Shown: positions 28,713 through 36,588 of the stretch, one piece after another
How positions within the stretch are numbered: the stretch's first letter is position 1
Layout of the letters: every line of letters begins with the position of its first letter
NCBI GenBank assembly: GCA_001796285.1
Contig: MGMD01000018.1
Coordinates: 46,248-110,247, forward strand
DNA: 64,000 nt
Reading direction: 5' to 3'
DNA from: Chlamydiae bacterium RIFCSPLOWO2_12_FULL_45_20
GTDB taxonomy: Bacteria > Chlamydiota > Chlamydiia > Chlamydiales > SM23-39
Made by a program: the position numbers and the translations under genes
The notes under the pieces: model-generated
Told to the model about the DNA's origin: nothing
The model's input: the letters and a program-made list of their open reading frames with translations, nothing else
Databases searched by the model: none

Positions 28713-30221
28713 ATGGAGATTGATGCAAGAAGATTTTTCAGTAACCGGGTTGTTTGGGACGATCGAATCCCTTCTAAGCTCCGGATAACCAATACTTTTT
28801 GGGATTGGTGTTTGAGAGTTATTTCTTGGATCTTTTCGCCGAGTAGTTATACATCAGAAAATATTCGAACGATCGAATGTTTTAAAAATTTTTTAGTGGA
28901 GCATCTGGGGGAGGAGCGCTGTTATCGAATTACGAATCGCTATCAAGTGAATTTTTATGATAAGAGGTACAGAGGGGCCCCCCTTCTTTGCCGTGATATA
29001 GCAAAAATTATAACGGGTATCCAGGATGTTAGTGTAGATGATATCCATGAGGCTATTAAGAAAAAACGTCTCTCTCAAGATCCCCGTTTTATCGATATTC
29101 AAACCTTTGAAGATTTGGGAAGGGAGCAGCTTTCAGAACTAATAGATGAGCTTAAGCGTCCTCTACAGGATCTTTATCATGTTAAGCAGTCGCATATTGA
29201 GAATCTTTCAGGAAGCGTTGGGGATGTGTCAGCCCATTTCTTTTTTGACCCCTTTGAAGCTGACAGGGAAAGAGTGCTTCTTTCCGAAGGACACGGCAAA
29301 GATTCTTTTGAAAACTTTGTACACAATATGGCGGCCAGGGTGATTAAAAGAGAATTGGATGTGGGAATGGTGATTCCGGCGCCTAATCATACTGATGGCA
29401 GTCCTCAACATTACTATGTTTCAGGAAAGCTGATTACTGGAAGGGGGATGGTCAGTTATGTCTTGCATCCTTTAGGGAATAATACGAGTCTAAGGCCTAT
29501 CCGTTTTTTTAGAGGCACCTCTTTAAGAAACGGTGAAATCGATGCAATGTCTTCCATGATTAACGATGCGGATAGAGCGATTGGTCAAGATGCTTTTTTG
29601 TCCGGGAAAATCTATGAGTCGACCATTCGAGAGAAATTGGGGCCCGTCCCACTGGAGGCGGGTCATAGTTTAGGGGCTGCAATAGTTCAGTATAGGTTGG
29701 TCGATCAGAATGATATGGAAAAAGCCTATCTTTTTTGCGGTCCCGGTTTACCAATCAGTGAAGTTCATAAATTTAACGCAAAAAATCAAAAAGTAGAGCT
29801 AAATATCTGGCTTACGTCGAAAGATCCTTATAACAAATTTGGAGACGCTCATTTAGGTTATCAGGCGCCTCCTTCCGTTCGCTGGAACCTGGGGAAATTT
29901 TATCCTCCGCGCACCCTTTATAGGGACAATCCGCACATTACGGTTTGGGGTAAGAGTAAGAAATATAAATATCGTTATGAAAGGGTCACCACTGATGGGA
30001 GAAGAGATGCTCTTCTCTATCATAAAAACAAGCTGCAAGAGCGGGTTCGATCGGCGCTTGGATCCTACTTGTCGTATCCTATGCGATGGGTAAGGGATTG
30101 GGGCCGCCACCTCTTTCCAACCCGAGTAGGGCCATTAATAGGATTGAAGACGGGAACAGTTATAAATGGAAGATGGTGCGTTGAAAATTTTCGTGCAAAC
30201 CCTTATACTCTCTCTCCATGA
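28713..30221 (+). CDS. Lipase class 3-like protein (putative effector)
   Basis: A 502-residue protein I do not recognise as a whole. The middle resembles class 3 lipases: PIRFFRGTS (about 262-270, the family's FRGT), then AGHSLGAAIVQ with nucleophile Ser319, then YLFCGPGLP. Candidate acid and base residues follow in LTSKDPYNKFGDAH (Asp371, His380). The N-terminal 230 residues are unlike lipases, and an amphipathic aromatic helix lies at 28-42. The gene sits 31 nt after ispG, and its stop overlaps the leuS start by 4 nt. Enzymatic function is inferred from the motif alone. Confidence 0.65.
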   Translation: MEIDARRFFSNRVVWDDRIPSKLRITNTFWDWCLRVISWIFSPSSYTSENIRTIECFKNFLVEHLGEERCYRITNRYQVNFYDKRYRGAPLLCRDIAKIITGIQDVSVDDIHEAIKKKRLSQDPRFIDIQTFEDLGREQLSELIDELKRPLQDLYHVKQSHIENLSGSVGDVSAHFFFDPFEADRERVLLSEGHGKDSFENFVHNMAARVIKRELDVGMVIPAPNHTDGSPQHYYVSGKLITGRGMVSYVLHPLGNNTSLRPIRFFRGTSLRNGEIDAMSSMINDADRAIGQDAFLSGKIYESTIREKLGPVPLEAGHSLGAAIVQYRLVDQNDMEKAYLFCGPGLPISEVHKFNAKNQKVELNIWLTSKDPYNKFGDAHLGYQAPPSVRWNLGKFYPPRTLYRDNPHITVWGKSKKYKYRYERVTTDGRRDALLYHKNKLQERVRSALGSYLSYPMRWVRDWGRHLFPTRVGPLIGLKTGTVINGRWCVENFRANPYTLSP

Positions 30222-32734
30222 AGAAGAAGTATGATCCAAAGGTTATTGAAAGAAAATGGCAGAAGATTTGGAAGGAAAGAAAGACTTTCAGATCTGAAGT
30301 AGATTCCCAAAAACAGAAGTATTATATTCTGGACATGTTTCCCTATCCCTCGGGGGCAGGGCTGCACGTTGGGCATGTTACGGGCTACACAGGCACTGAT
30401 ATTTTAGCTCGTTATAAAAGGCAAAAGGGGATGAATGTTCTCCATCCCATGGGGTGGGATAGTTTTGGTCTACCGGCTGAACAGTTTGCCATTCGGACGG
30501 GAACTCACCCGGCACTGACTACGAAAACCAATATCGAAACATATCGGCGGCAGTTAGAGTCTCTTGGATTTAGCTATGATTGGGATCGGGAAATCACAAC
30601 CAGTGCGCCTTCTTATTATAAATGGACGCAGTGGATTTTTACTAAACTGTTTGAAAAGGGGCTCGCTTATGAGGCGGAGATCAATGTTAATTTTTGTCCC
30701 GTGCTTGGAACGGTTTTAGCCAATGAAGAGATAGAAAACGGAAAGTCCAAAGAAGGGGGTTATCCTGTGGAAAGGAGACCTTTAAAACAGTGGGTGTTGC
30801 GGATTACGGCTTATGCGGATCGATTGCTTGGAGATCTTGATCTGCTAGACTGGCCTGAACATTTGAAAAAGCTTCAAACGAACTGGATCGGGAGATCTGA
30901 GGGGGCTCTCATTACCTTTATGGAGACGGTTACTTCCGAACCTGTGACGGTGTTTACCACAAGAGCGGATACCCTTTTTGGTGTAAGCTACGTCGTGATG
31001 GCTCCGGAGCACCCGCTGGTTAGCCAGGTGGTGACACCTTTTCAGAAAAAGGCGGTGGAGTCTTATCAACAGCTGACAGCTTCTAAAAACGATCTTGACC
31101 GGACAGATTTAGCCAAGGGAAAAACAGGCGTTTGGACAGGTGCGTACGTGAACCATCCGGTTACGCATCAAAAAATTCCTCTTTGGATCGCAGATTATGT
31201 GCTGATGGGGTATGGAACGGGTGCTGTAATGGCTGTGCCTGCTCATGACGAACGTGACTTTGAGTTTGCAGAAACATTCAATCTTCCTATTCTTCCGGTG
31301 ATTGATCCAGGGGACTGTGAGGAGCGGGAGGCCGTTGTGCAAGGAAAAAGATGTTGGTCTGGAGACGGGACACTTAGAGAAAGCTCTTTTTTAAGTGGTC
31401 TTTTGACAGGGCAAGCGATAGAGAAGATGATTCAGTGGCTGGAGCAGCATTCGAAAGGAAAACGCACGGTGAGCTACAAACTGCGGGATTGGCTGTTTTC
31501 GCGTCAGCGTTATTGGGGGGAGCCGATTCCAATTCTCCATTTTCCAGATGGGACGATGCGTTCTTTAGAACTCGATGAGCTGCCATTAGTGCCACCAGAA
31601 CTTTCTGACTACAAACCGAGCGGATCAGGAAAGAGCCCACTTGCTAAAGTAAGAGAATGGGTGGAGATTACAGATCTTAAAACGGGAAGAAAGGCGCTGA
31701 GGGAAACCAATACAATGCCTCAGTGGGCAGGCTCCTGCTGGTATTACCTGCGTTTTTGCGATCCTAACAATGGAAAAGAAGCATGGGATCCAACAGTGGA
31801 AAAATACTGGATGCCCGTGGATCTTTATGTGGGAGGCGTTGAGCATGCAGTGCTTCATCTTCTCTACGCCCGTTTTTGGCACAAAGTGCTTTATGATTGT
31901 GGCCTAGTCTCTACCCAAGAGCCTTTTTTAAAGCTGCGGAATCAAGGCCTTGTGACCGCGCCATCCTACAAAAGATCGCAAGGCGGCTATGTGCTTCCTG
32001 AAGATGTTGAGGGAAAGGGGGGGGCGTTTTACTACGAGGGGGAGGAGTTGATTGCTCAGGTGGAAAAGATGTCGAAATCGAAACTCAATGGAGTGACTCC
32101 TGATGAGATTATAGAAGAGTATGGAGCTGACTCGCTTCGCCTGTATGAGATGTTTATGGGGCCTTTTGACAAAGAAAAACTATGGAATACAGATGCGGTC
32201 AGTGGGTGCCGAAGGTTCTTGAATCGATTTTACGATATGGTTACATCAGAAAAGTTGACTGATGAAGAACATCCTGAGGCTTTGCGATTGACTTATCGCC
32301 TCTTAGAGGCTGTGGCAAAAGATATCGAGTTGATGCAATTTAATACAGCCATTGCGAAGATGATGGAGTTTATTAATGCATTTATCCCTCTGGAAGCATA
32401 TCCCAAAAGATGCTTGAAATGGGCAGTGCAAGCGCTGTATCCCTTTGCCCCTCATATTGGGGAAGAACTTTGGGAATATTTGGGAGAAAAAGAGTCGATA
32501 ACTTATGCACCTTTTCCCCTCATTGATCGATCTTGTCTAGAGGAAACATCTGCGACGTACGTTGTCCAAATCAATGGGAAATTGCGTGGACGTCTCGTTC
32601 TTCCCAAAGATCAAAGTGAAGAAGAGTTGATGAAGATTATTCAAAAGCAATCAGAAATTGCCCAGTATATAAAAGGAGAGGTCGTCAAGACGGTTTTTGT
32701 CCCGAATAAACTTCTGAATATTGTTGTGAAATGA
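30218..32734 (+). CDS. leuS: Leucyl-tRNA synthetase
   Basis: An 838-residue class I synthetase of normal bacterial length. It has the HIGH-type motif in FPYPSGAGLHVGHVTGY, the signature KMSKSKLNGV, an editing (CP1) domain including FTTRADTLFGVSYVVMAPEH, and NTMPQWAGSCWYYLRF. It charges tRNA-Leu. It is coupled at its start to the lipase-like gene and at its end to kdtA, each by a 4-nt ATGA overlap. The leuS-kdtA neighbourhood is shared with Chlamydia. Confidence 0.97.
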   Translation: MKKKYDPKVIERKWQKIWKERKTFRSEVDSQKQKYYILDMFPYPSGAGLHVGHVTGYTGTDILARYKRQKGMNVLHPMGWDSFGLPAEQFAIRTGTHPALTTKTNIETYRRQLESLGFSYDWDREITTSAPSYYKWTQWIFTKLFEKGLAYEAEINVNFCPVLGTVLANEEIENGKSKEGGYPVERRPLKQWVLRITAYADRLLGDLDLLDWPEHLKKLQTNWIGRSEGALITFMETVTSEPVTVFTTRADTLFGVSYVVMAPEHPLVSQVVTPFQKKAVESYQQLTASKNDLDRTDLAKGKTGVWTGAYVNHPVTHQKIPLWIADYVLMGYGTGAVMAVPAHDERDFEFAETFNLPILPVIDPGDCEEREAVVQGKRCWSGDGTLRESSFLSGLLTGQAIEKMIQWLEQHSKGKRTVSYKLRDWLFSRQRYWGEPIPILHFPDGTMRSLELDELPLVPPELSDYKPSGSGKSPLAKVREWVEITDLKTGRKALRETNTMPQWAGSCWYYLRFCDPNNGKEAWDPTVEKYWMPVDLYVGGVEHAVLHLLYARFWHKVLYDCGLVSTQEPFLKLRNQGLVTAPSYKRSQGGYVLPEDVEGKGGAFYYEGEELIAQVEKMSKSKLNGVTPDEIIEEYGADSLRLYEMFMGPFDKEKLWNTDAVSGCRRFLNRFYDMVTSEKLTDEEHPEALRLTYRLLEAVAKDIELMQFNTAIAKMMEFINAFIPLEAYPKRCLKWAVQALYPFAPHIGEELWEYLGEKESITYAPFPLIDRSCLEETSATYVVQINGKLRGRLVLPKDQSEEELMKIIQKQSEIAQYIKGEVVKTVFVPNKLLNIVVK

Positions 32735-33939
32735 TCGACGTTCTGATGCTTTTGTACTTTTTTTTAAGTGCGCCTAAGCTGCTTTGGGATCGGTTGGTGA
32801 AGGGGAAGAGACACCCTGGTTTTTGGGAGCGTATGGGGGTCGGTCTGCCTCCAGCTAAAGGGCCTTTGATTTGGATCCATGCTATTTCAGTCGGGGAGAT
32901 CAAGTCCGCCGAGCCTCTATTTTGGGCTCTTAAGGAAAAGTACCCTGATTTTTATTTTTTGATTTCGACCACGACGGCAACAGGATACGCACAGGCGCAA
33001 AAAACGTTACAACAAGCGGGACATATTTTGTACGCTCCTGTGGATTTTTCCTGGGTGGTTCGCCGCTGGGTGAGAACGTACAAGCCTCAAAGCTTTATTT
33101 TGGTGGAAAGTGACTTTTGGCCTAACTTGCTAAAAGAACTCAAGAGTCGTGGCACGTGCATTTCTTTGGTGAGCGGCAAGATATCAGAACGTTCTTACCG
33201 AAGGTTTAAAAAAGTCCCATTTTTTACGAAAAGGCTGTTTAGCTATTTTGATGTTCTTTGCGTGCAAAATGAGCTGTATAAACAGCGCTTTTCTGAGCTT
33301 GTACCTGATCCTAAAAAGCTTGTCGTGACTGGCAATCTGAAGTTAGACATTCGGCCGAGTGCTGGAGATGTTTTGAATATGCCGGAAAAGACAGTGACGT
33401 TGAGCTGTACGCATGCACCAGAAGAGGAGATGCTTTTAGATATTTTCATCGATAGCGAGTATTTTCTTATTTTGGCTCCGCGGCATCCTGAACGATTTGA
33501 GGAAGTAGCTGAACTTTTAACGCGAAAATGCATCTCGTTTTCTCGCTGGAAGGATAGACATATTGTACGCAAAGTACTGCTTGTGGATGCCATGGGACAA
33601 TTGGCCGCCTGTTATGAGAGCAGTAGACTCGCTATTTCTGGCGGAAGTTTTGTGAAACATGTGGGTGGACATAATATTGTGGAGCCGTTACTTTACGGAA
33701 CCCCAGTTTTCTTCGGCCCCTATATGCACGGACAAATGGAACTGGCAAAAAGAGTCCTTGATGCTGGGGCAGGGAAACAGGTACGTCTTGAAGAGGTTCG
33801 ACAGAGCGTCGATTCTTTTTTCACCTACCGAAAAGAGGAACAGGAAATGTTGGAAGCGTCCTCCCGGTTTGTTCTGGAAGGACGCGGTTCTACTAGGAAC
33901 ACTATTGGCTCAATAGCCTTGATGCTATCTGGCTGCTGA
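32731..33939 (+). CDS. waaA: 3-deoxy-D-manno-octulosonic acid (KDO) transferase
   Basis: A 402-residue glycosyltransferase (GT30, KdtA). The N-terminal PLIWIHAISVGEIKSAEPL, FWPNLLKELKSRG with the preceding VESD, LVSGKISERSYRRF, ILAPRHPERF and GGHNIVEPLLYGTP are all diagnostic. It adds KDO to lipid A, and chlamydial versions add several residues. The last 29 codons and 15 nt after the stop are duplicated 1.7 kb downstream. It is coupled to leuS. Confidence 0.95.
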   Translation: MIDVLMLLYFFLSAPKLLWDRLVKGKRHPGFWERMGVGLPPAKGPLIWIHAISVGEIKSAEPLFWALKEKYPDFYFLISTTTATGYAQAQKTLQQAGHILYAPVDFSWVVRRWVRTYKPQSFILVESDFWPNLLKELKSRGTCISLVSGKISERSYRRFKKVPFFTKRLFSYFDVLCVQNELYKQRFSELVPDPKKLVVTGNLKLDIRPSAGDVLNMPEKTVTLSCTHAPEEEMLLDIFIDSEYFLILAPRHPERFEEVAELLTRKCISFSRWKDRHIVRKVLLVDAMGQLAACYESSRLAISGGSFVKHVGGHNIVEPLLYGTPVFFGPYMHGQMELAKRVLDAGAGKQVRLEEVRQSVDSFFTYRKEEQEMLEASSRFVLEGRGSTRNTIGSIALMLSGC

Positions 33940-33954
33940 TAAAGATCGCAAAAT
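33853..33954 (+). repeat. 102-bp direct repeat, copy 1 (3' end of waaA)
   Basis: This stretch begins GAAGCGTCCTCCCGG and runs 15 nt beyond the waaA stop. It reappears, identical as far as I can read, at 35564-35665. The two copies bracket a 1.6-kb insert with unrelated genes. Confidence 0.95.
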
Positions 33955-34055
33955 TTCCGCTGGAAATTGGCCTTCCCGCTTTTTCTCTGATTGTGGAGCA
34001 CTCCGTTCAATTCCAACAGCAACATATCAGTTGTTTAACTAATGGAATCTCACAG

Positions 34056-34595
34056 ATGGAGCAACTTGTAGATACTCGATCTTTTATCCCTCAAATACAA
34101 GTCGAGCTGAGATATGCGACCGCAGACAATTTTACAGGGCAAGTGGTTTATAACTTTCAGCAATGTTTATTGTTGAAAGAGACAGCTCTGCATCTACGAG
34201 ACATCCAGGCAGAACTTGAAATCAGTGGATTGGGATTAAAAATTTGGGATGGATTTCGTCCCATGGCAGCGCAGTGGAAATTCTGGGAATTGGTACCCGA
34301 TGAACGGTATGTAGGCGACCCTAGAAAAGGAGGCCGTCATACTAGAGGTACTGCAGTAGATCTAACTCTCGTCACAAAAGAAGGGAAAGAATTACCGATG
34401 CCATCTGCTTTTGACGACTTTAGCGAAAAAGCATATCAAGATTACATGGGTGCAACTCCAGAAGAGATCGCTAATAGAGAAACTCTGCGGACTATCATGG
34501 AAAAACACGGGTTTGAGGGGGTTCCAACTGAATGGTGGCATTTTGACCTTATTGGATGGGAAGATTACCCTCCACTTGATATTTTTCCTCATTGA
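34056..34595 (+). CDS. D-alanyl-D-alanine dipeptidase (VanX/DdpX family)
   Basis: A 179-residue zinc peptidase. It starts MEQLVDTRSFIPQIQVELRY and continues ATADNFTG, a family opening. The zinc motif is GRHTRGTAVDLT (SxHxxGxAxD class), the catalytic EWWHFD provides Glu and His, and WDGFRP supplies the conserved Arg. VanX enzymes cleave D-Ala-D-Ala. In bacteria without vancomycin resistance they are used in peptidoglycan recycling. The frame is open to a GTG at 33993. It lies inside a 1.6-kb segment flanked by direct repeats, so recent acquisition is likely. Confidence 0.9.
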   Translation: MEQLVDTRSFIPQIQVELRYATADNFTGQVVYNFQQCLLLKETALHLRDIQAELEISGLGLKIWDGFRPMAAQWKFWELVPDERYVGDPRKGGRHTRGTAVDLTLVTKEGKELPMPSAFDDFSEKAYQDYMGATPEEIANRETLRTIMEKHGFEGVPTEWWHFDLIGWEDYPPLDIFPH

Positions 34596-34647
34596 AGCGA
34601 GAAATGTACAAAGTTGAGTAGAAGCACAATTTAACTGATGTATGCAC

Positions 34648-34706
34648 TTATACCATCTGCGAGAAATAAATTCATAAATTAGGACTGGGTAACGTGGCAG
34701 ATTTGC
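34648..34706 (+). repeat. Solo end of the 162-bp inverted-repeat element
   Basis: This 59-bp stretch (TTATACCATCTGCGAG at its start) matches the reverse complement of the right part of the element at 35894-36055, including the internal GGGTAACGTGGCAGATTTG. The rest of the element is missing or diverged. It lies between the VanX-like and acetyltransferase genes. Confidence 0.8.
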
Positions 34707-34748
34707 AGACATGGAATGGATCTTTCTTGTGAGAGATCCTTTCTAGGG

Positions 34749-35219
34749 TCAACGAGCTGAGATTGACTCTTTGAAATCTAAAGCGAAGTGATGGCCGATG
34801 ATCTTAAAACCGTGATTTAGATAGAGCCTGTGAGCATCATGACGTTGAGGACCGCTGTCTAGATGGACTTGGTCGTATTTTGCCTTTTTTGCCTCGTTGA
34901 TCACCCATTTTAAAAGCTTGCTACCGTAACCATTTCTTCGGGTTCCAGCGTCAGAAACTAAATCATCAATGTAAAGGACTTTTCCCCAAGCCAGGAACTC
35001 TAAAAACCTAAAGCCCGCAAGCGCTTTTATCTGTCCATTATCCTGGATATATGCCAAACAGTACCCTTCTTGAATTTGACGTTGCACTTGACTTATGAAT
35101 GCTTGCTCAGAGGTAAGGTAAGGGCGGAGCTGGTGCATTGTCTTGTAACAGGATTGAATTTGCTCGCTATCTGTTGCTAGATGAATTTCTCCAGTTTCTA
35201 AAATATCAGTTTGCCCCAT
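34749..35219 (-). CDS. GNAT family N-acetyltransferase
   Basis: The product is about 156 residues and has the acetyl-CoA-binding signature DAGTRRNGYGSKLLKWV (R/QxxGxG). It is preceded by LYIDDLVSD and followed by VHLDSGPQRHDAHRLYLNHG. The acceptor substrate is unknown. AGGAG stands 5 nt before the ATG at 35219, which decides the start; the frame is open to 35258. It belongs to the 1.6-kb insert between the waaA repeats. Confidence 0.85.
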   Translation of the reverse strand: MGQTDILETGEIHLATDSEQIQSCYKTMHQLRPYLTSEQAFISQVQRQIQEGYCLAYIQDNGQIKALAGFRFLEFLAWGKVLYIDDLVSDAGTRRNGYGSKLLKWVINEAKKAKYDQVHLDSGPQRHDAHRLYLNHGFKIIGHHFALDFKESISAR

Positions 35220-35241
35220 CATCTCTCCTATTGAAGTGATC

Positions 35242-35511
35242 TTAAGAGATGAAAGCATTTTTTTCCACTGATCCCATCATAATGCTTCTATTCGTGCTTC
35301 CAATGACTACCAGGATCTGGGTCCAATATGGTGAGATTTTTGAAAACATATCCTGATAATGCCGAAATCTTGCTTCTGCAAACTTTTTTATTACCTCAGA
35401 ATCAATCGAGTTTATTTCCAAAATTTCATCTTGAAAAGCCCACTCGCGGATTATTTGATCATCTTCCGAAATCCACAGACCCTTTAAATTCTTTCGTAAC
35501 ACATTCTGCAT
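35242..35511 (-). CDS. Hypothetical protein, probably truncated at its 5' end
   Basis: An 89-codon reading from the ATG at 35511. It includes GLWISEDDQIIREWAFQDE and a hydrophobic ILVVIGSTNRS near the end. The frame continues upstream into the 102-bp repeat, where it becomes antisense of waaA, so the original start was probably lost when the repeat junction formed. It precedes the acetyltransferase on the same strand. I do not recognise the family. Confidence 0.45.
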   Translation of the reverse strand: MQNVLRKNLKGLWISEDDQIIREWAFQDEILEINSIDSEVIKKFAEARFRHYQDMFSKISPYWTQILVVIGSTNRSIMMGSVEKNAFIS

Positions 35512-35563
35512 TGCTAGGCGCGTTCTTCCCCGGCCATGGAGGAATATATGGCTCGCTGCTTTC

Positions 35564-35665
35564 GAAGCGTCCTCCCGGTTTGTTCTGGAAGGACGCGGTT
35601 CTACTAGGAACACTATTGGCTCAATAGCCTTGATGCTATCTGGCTGCTGATAAAGATCGCAAAAT
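35564..35665 (+). repeat. 102-bp direct repeat, copy 2
   Basis: Identical in my reading to 33853-33954 at a distance of 1711 bp. It carries the last codons of waaA without the rest of the gene. It replaces the 3' end of the interrupted membrane-protein gene on the opposite strand. Confidence 0.95.
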
Positions 35666-36092
35666 AGGGAAATGACAGTTTGATGGTTTCTCTGGCCATT
35701 ACGGCAGCAGGGGTAGCTGCTGGAAAAGCCGTGAGGGTTGTTCCCGCTATGATAAGCCCAATACTGAAGGCCATTGCAGCAATAAAATCAAACATTTTAA
35801 AGACAATCTTCTGAATTTTTTTCTTAGTGTCCTCTTGTGAACCGTGGGATGTGTAAGAGGTCATGTACTCGTAAAGAGTTGCTACGAGACTTATACCATT
35901 TGCGAGAAATAAATTCATAAATTAGGGCCGTATAACATGTCATCTTTGAACGATCCTTTCTTGCTCATGTTTAAAAACATGAGCTGCACAACGACCATTC
36001 AAATCTGCCACGTTACCCAGCCCTAATTTATGAATTTAGTTTCTCGCAAATGGTATTACTCCTCCAAAGGCTGTTATTATTGTAGGTACCAT
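35613..36092 (-). pseudogene. Small membrane-protein gene broken by a 162-bp element
   Basis: The gene starts at the ATG at 36092 behind a strong GAGGAGG site and reads MVPTIITAFGGV before running into the element at 35894-36055 and a stop. Removing the element plus one 3-bp target repeat (165 nt) rejoins the frame as FGGV-SLVATLYEYMTS. It then continues through a hydrophobic segment (FDFIAAMAFSIGLIIAGT) to about KLSFPYFA. Beyond 35666 the sequence is waaA-derived, so the original C-terminus is also lost. The fragment 35613-35918 alone still looks like an ORF. No family is recognised. Confidence 0.75.
35894..36055. mobile_element. 162-bp miniature inverted-repeat element with TTA target duplication
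   Basis: Inverted ends of about 36 bp, starting TACCATTTGCGAGAAA and ending TTTCTCGCAAATGGTA, surround a core with a 22-bp palindrome at 35963-35984. The flanks are TTA on both sides (35891-35893 and 36056-36058). The element splits an ORF whose frame is restored when it is removed. It has no coding capacity. A partial copy lies at 34648-34706. Confidence 0.88.
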
Positions 36093-36257
36093 GGAAACCT
36101 CCTCTATCTCATTGGGATAAATATTTATAAAAGAGGGGCATGTTAGCAAAATGCTGACAAACAAGGAAGCAAAAAGAAATTCGACCGAATCCAATCGAAA
36201 AAAAAATCCTTTGGATAAAATTAGTACGAAATGTTAAGCTCGTCCTTTCTTAATTGT

Positions 36258-36330
36258 CGCGGGGTGGAGCAGTGGTTAGCTCGTTGGGCTCATAACCCAA
36301 AGGTCGTAGGTTCGAGTCCTACCCCCGCTA
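36258..36330 (+). tRNA. Initiator tRNA-fMet (CAU)
   Basis: A 73-nt cloverleaf. The anticodon arm is TTGGG-CTCATAA-CCCAA with the three consecutive G-C pairs that mark initiators. The T arm is GTAGG-TTCGAGT-CCTAC. The acceptor begins CGCGGGG and ends CCCCGCT-A, leaving position 1 C opposite position 72 T, the unpaired 1-72 state expected of initiators. CCA is not encoded. Confidence 0.93.
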
Positions 36331-36365
36331 ATTTCTTGAGAGGCGTATTTAATCATAGAGTTTTT

Positions 36366-36439
36366 GGCGGTATAGCTCAGTTGGTTAGAGCAGCGGAATC
36401 ATAATCCGCGTGTCGCTGGTTCGAATCCGGCTACCGTCA
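36366..36439 (+). tRNA. tRNA with CAU anticodon (elongator Met, or Ile2)
   Basis: A 74-nt cloverleaf. The acceptor GGCGGTA pairs with TACCGTC with one G-T pair. The anticodon arm is GCGGA-ATCATAA-TCCGC. The T arm has GGTTCGAATCC. CAU may decode Met, or Ile after lysidine modification; the sequence alone does not settle it, and elongator Met is more likely beside fMet. CCA is not encoded. Confidence 0.9.
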
Positions 36440-36588
36440 CGCTTTATCTCACCAAAAGTCAACCGTTAAAACAAGTTATTTAATGCGAGGTTTGGCTTTG
36501 GTGTGATCCATTGGACCAATATTCGGAGAGATTTTTCGAGAGTTTCTTGCAAAAAAGCTCAGGCTAGAACTCCATCCGAAAAAAGTGA

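Noticed and set aside
33853..35665. Prophage or integrative element
   Set aside because: No integrase, phage structural gene or conjugation gene is present in the insert.
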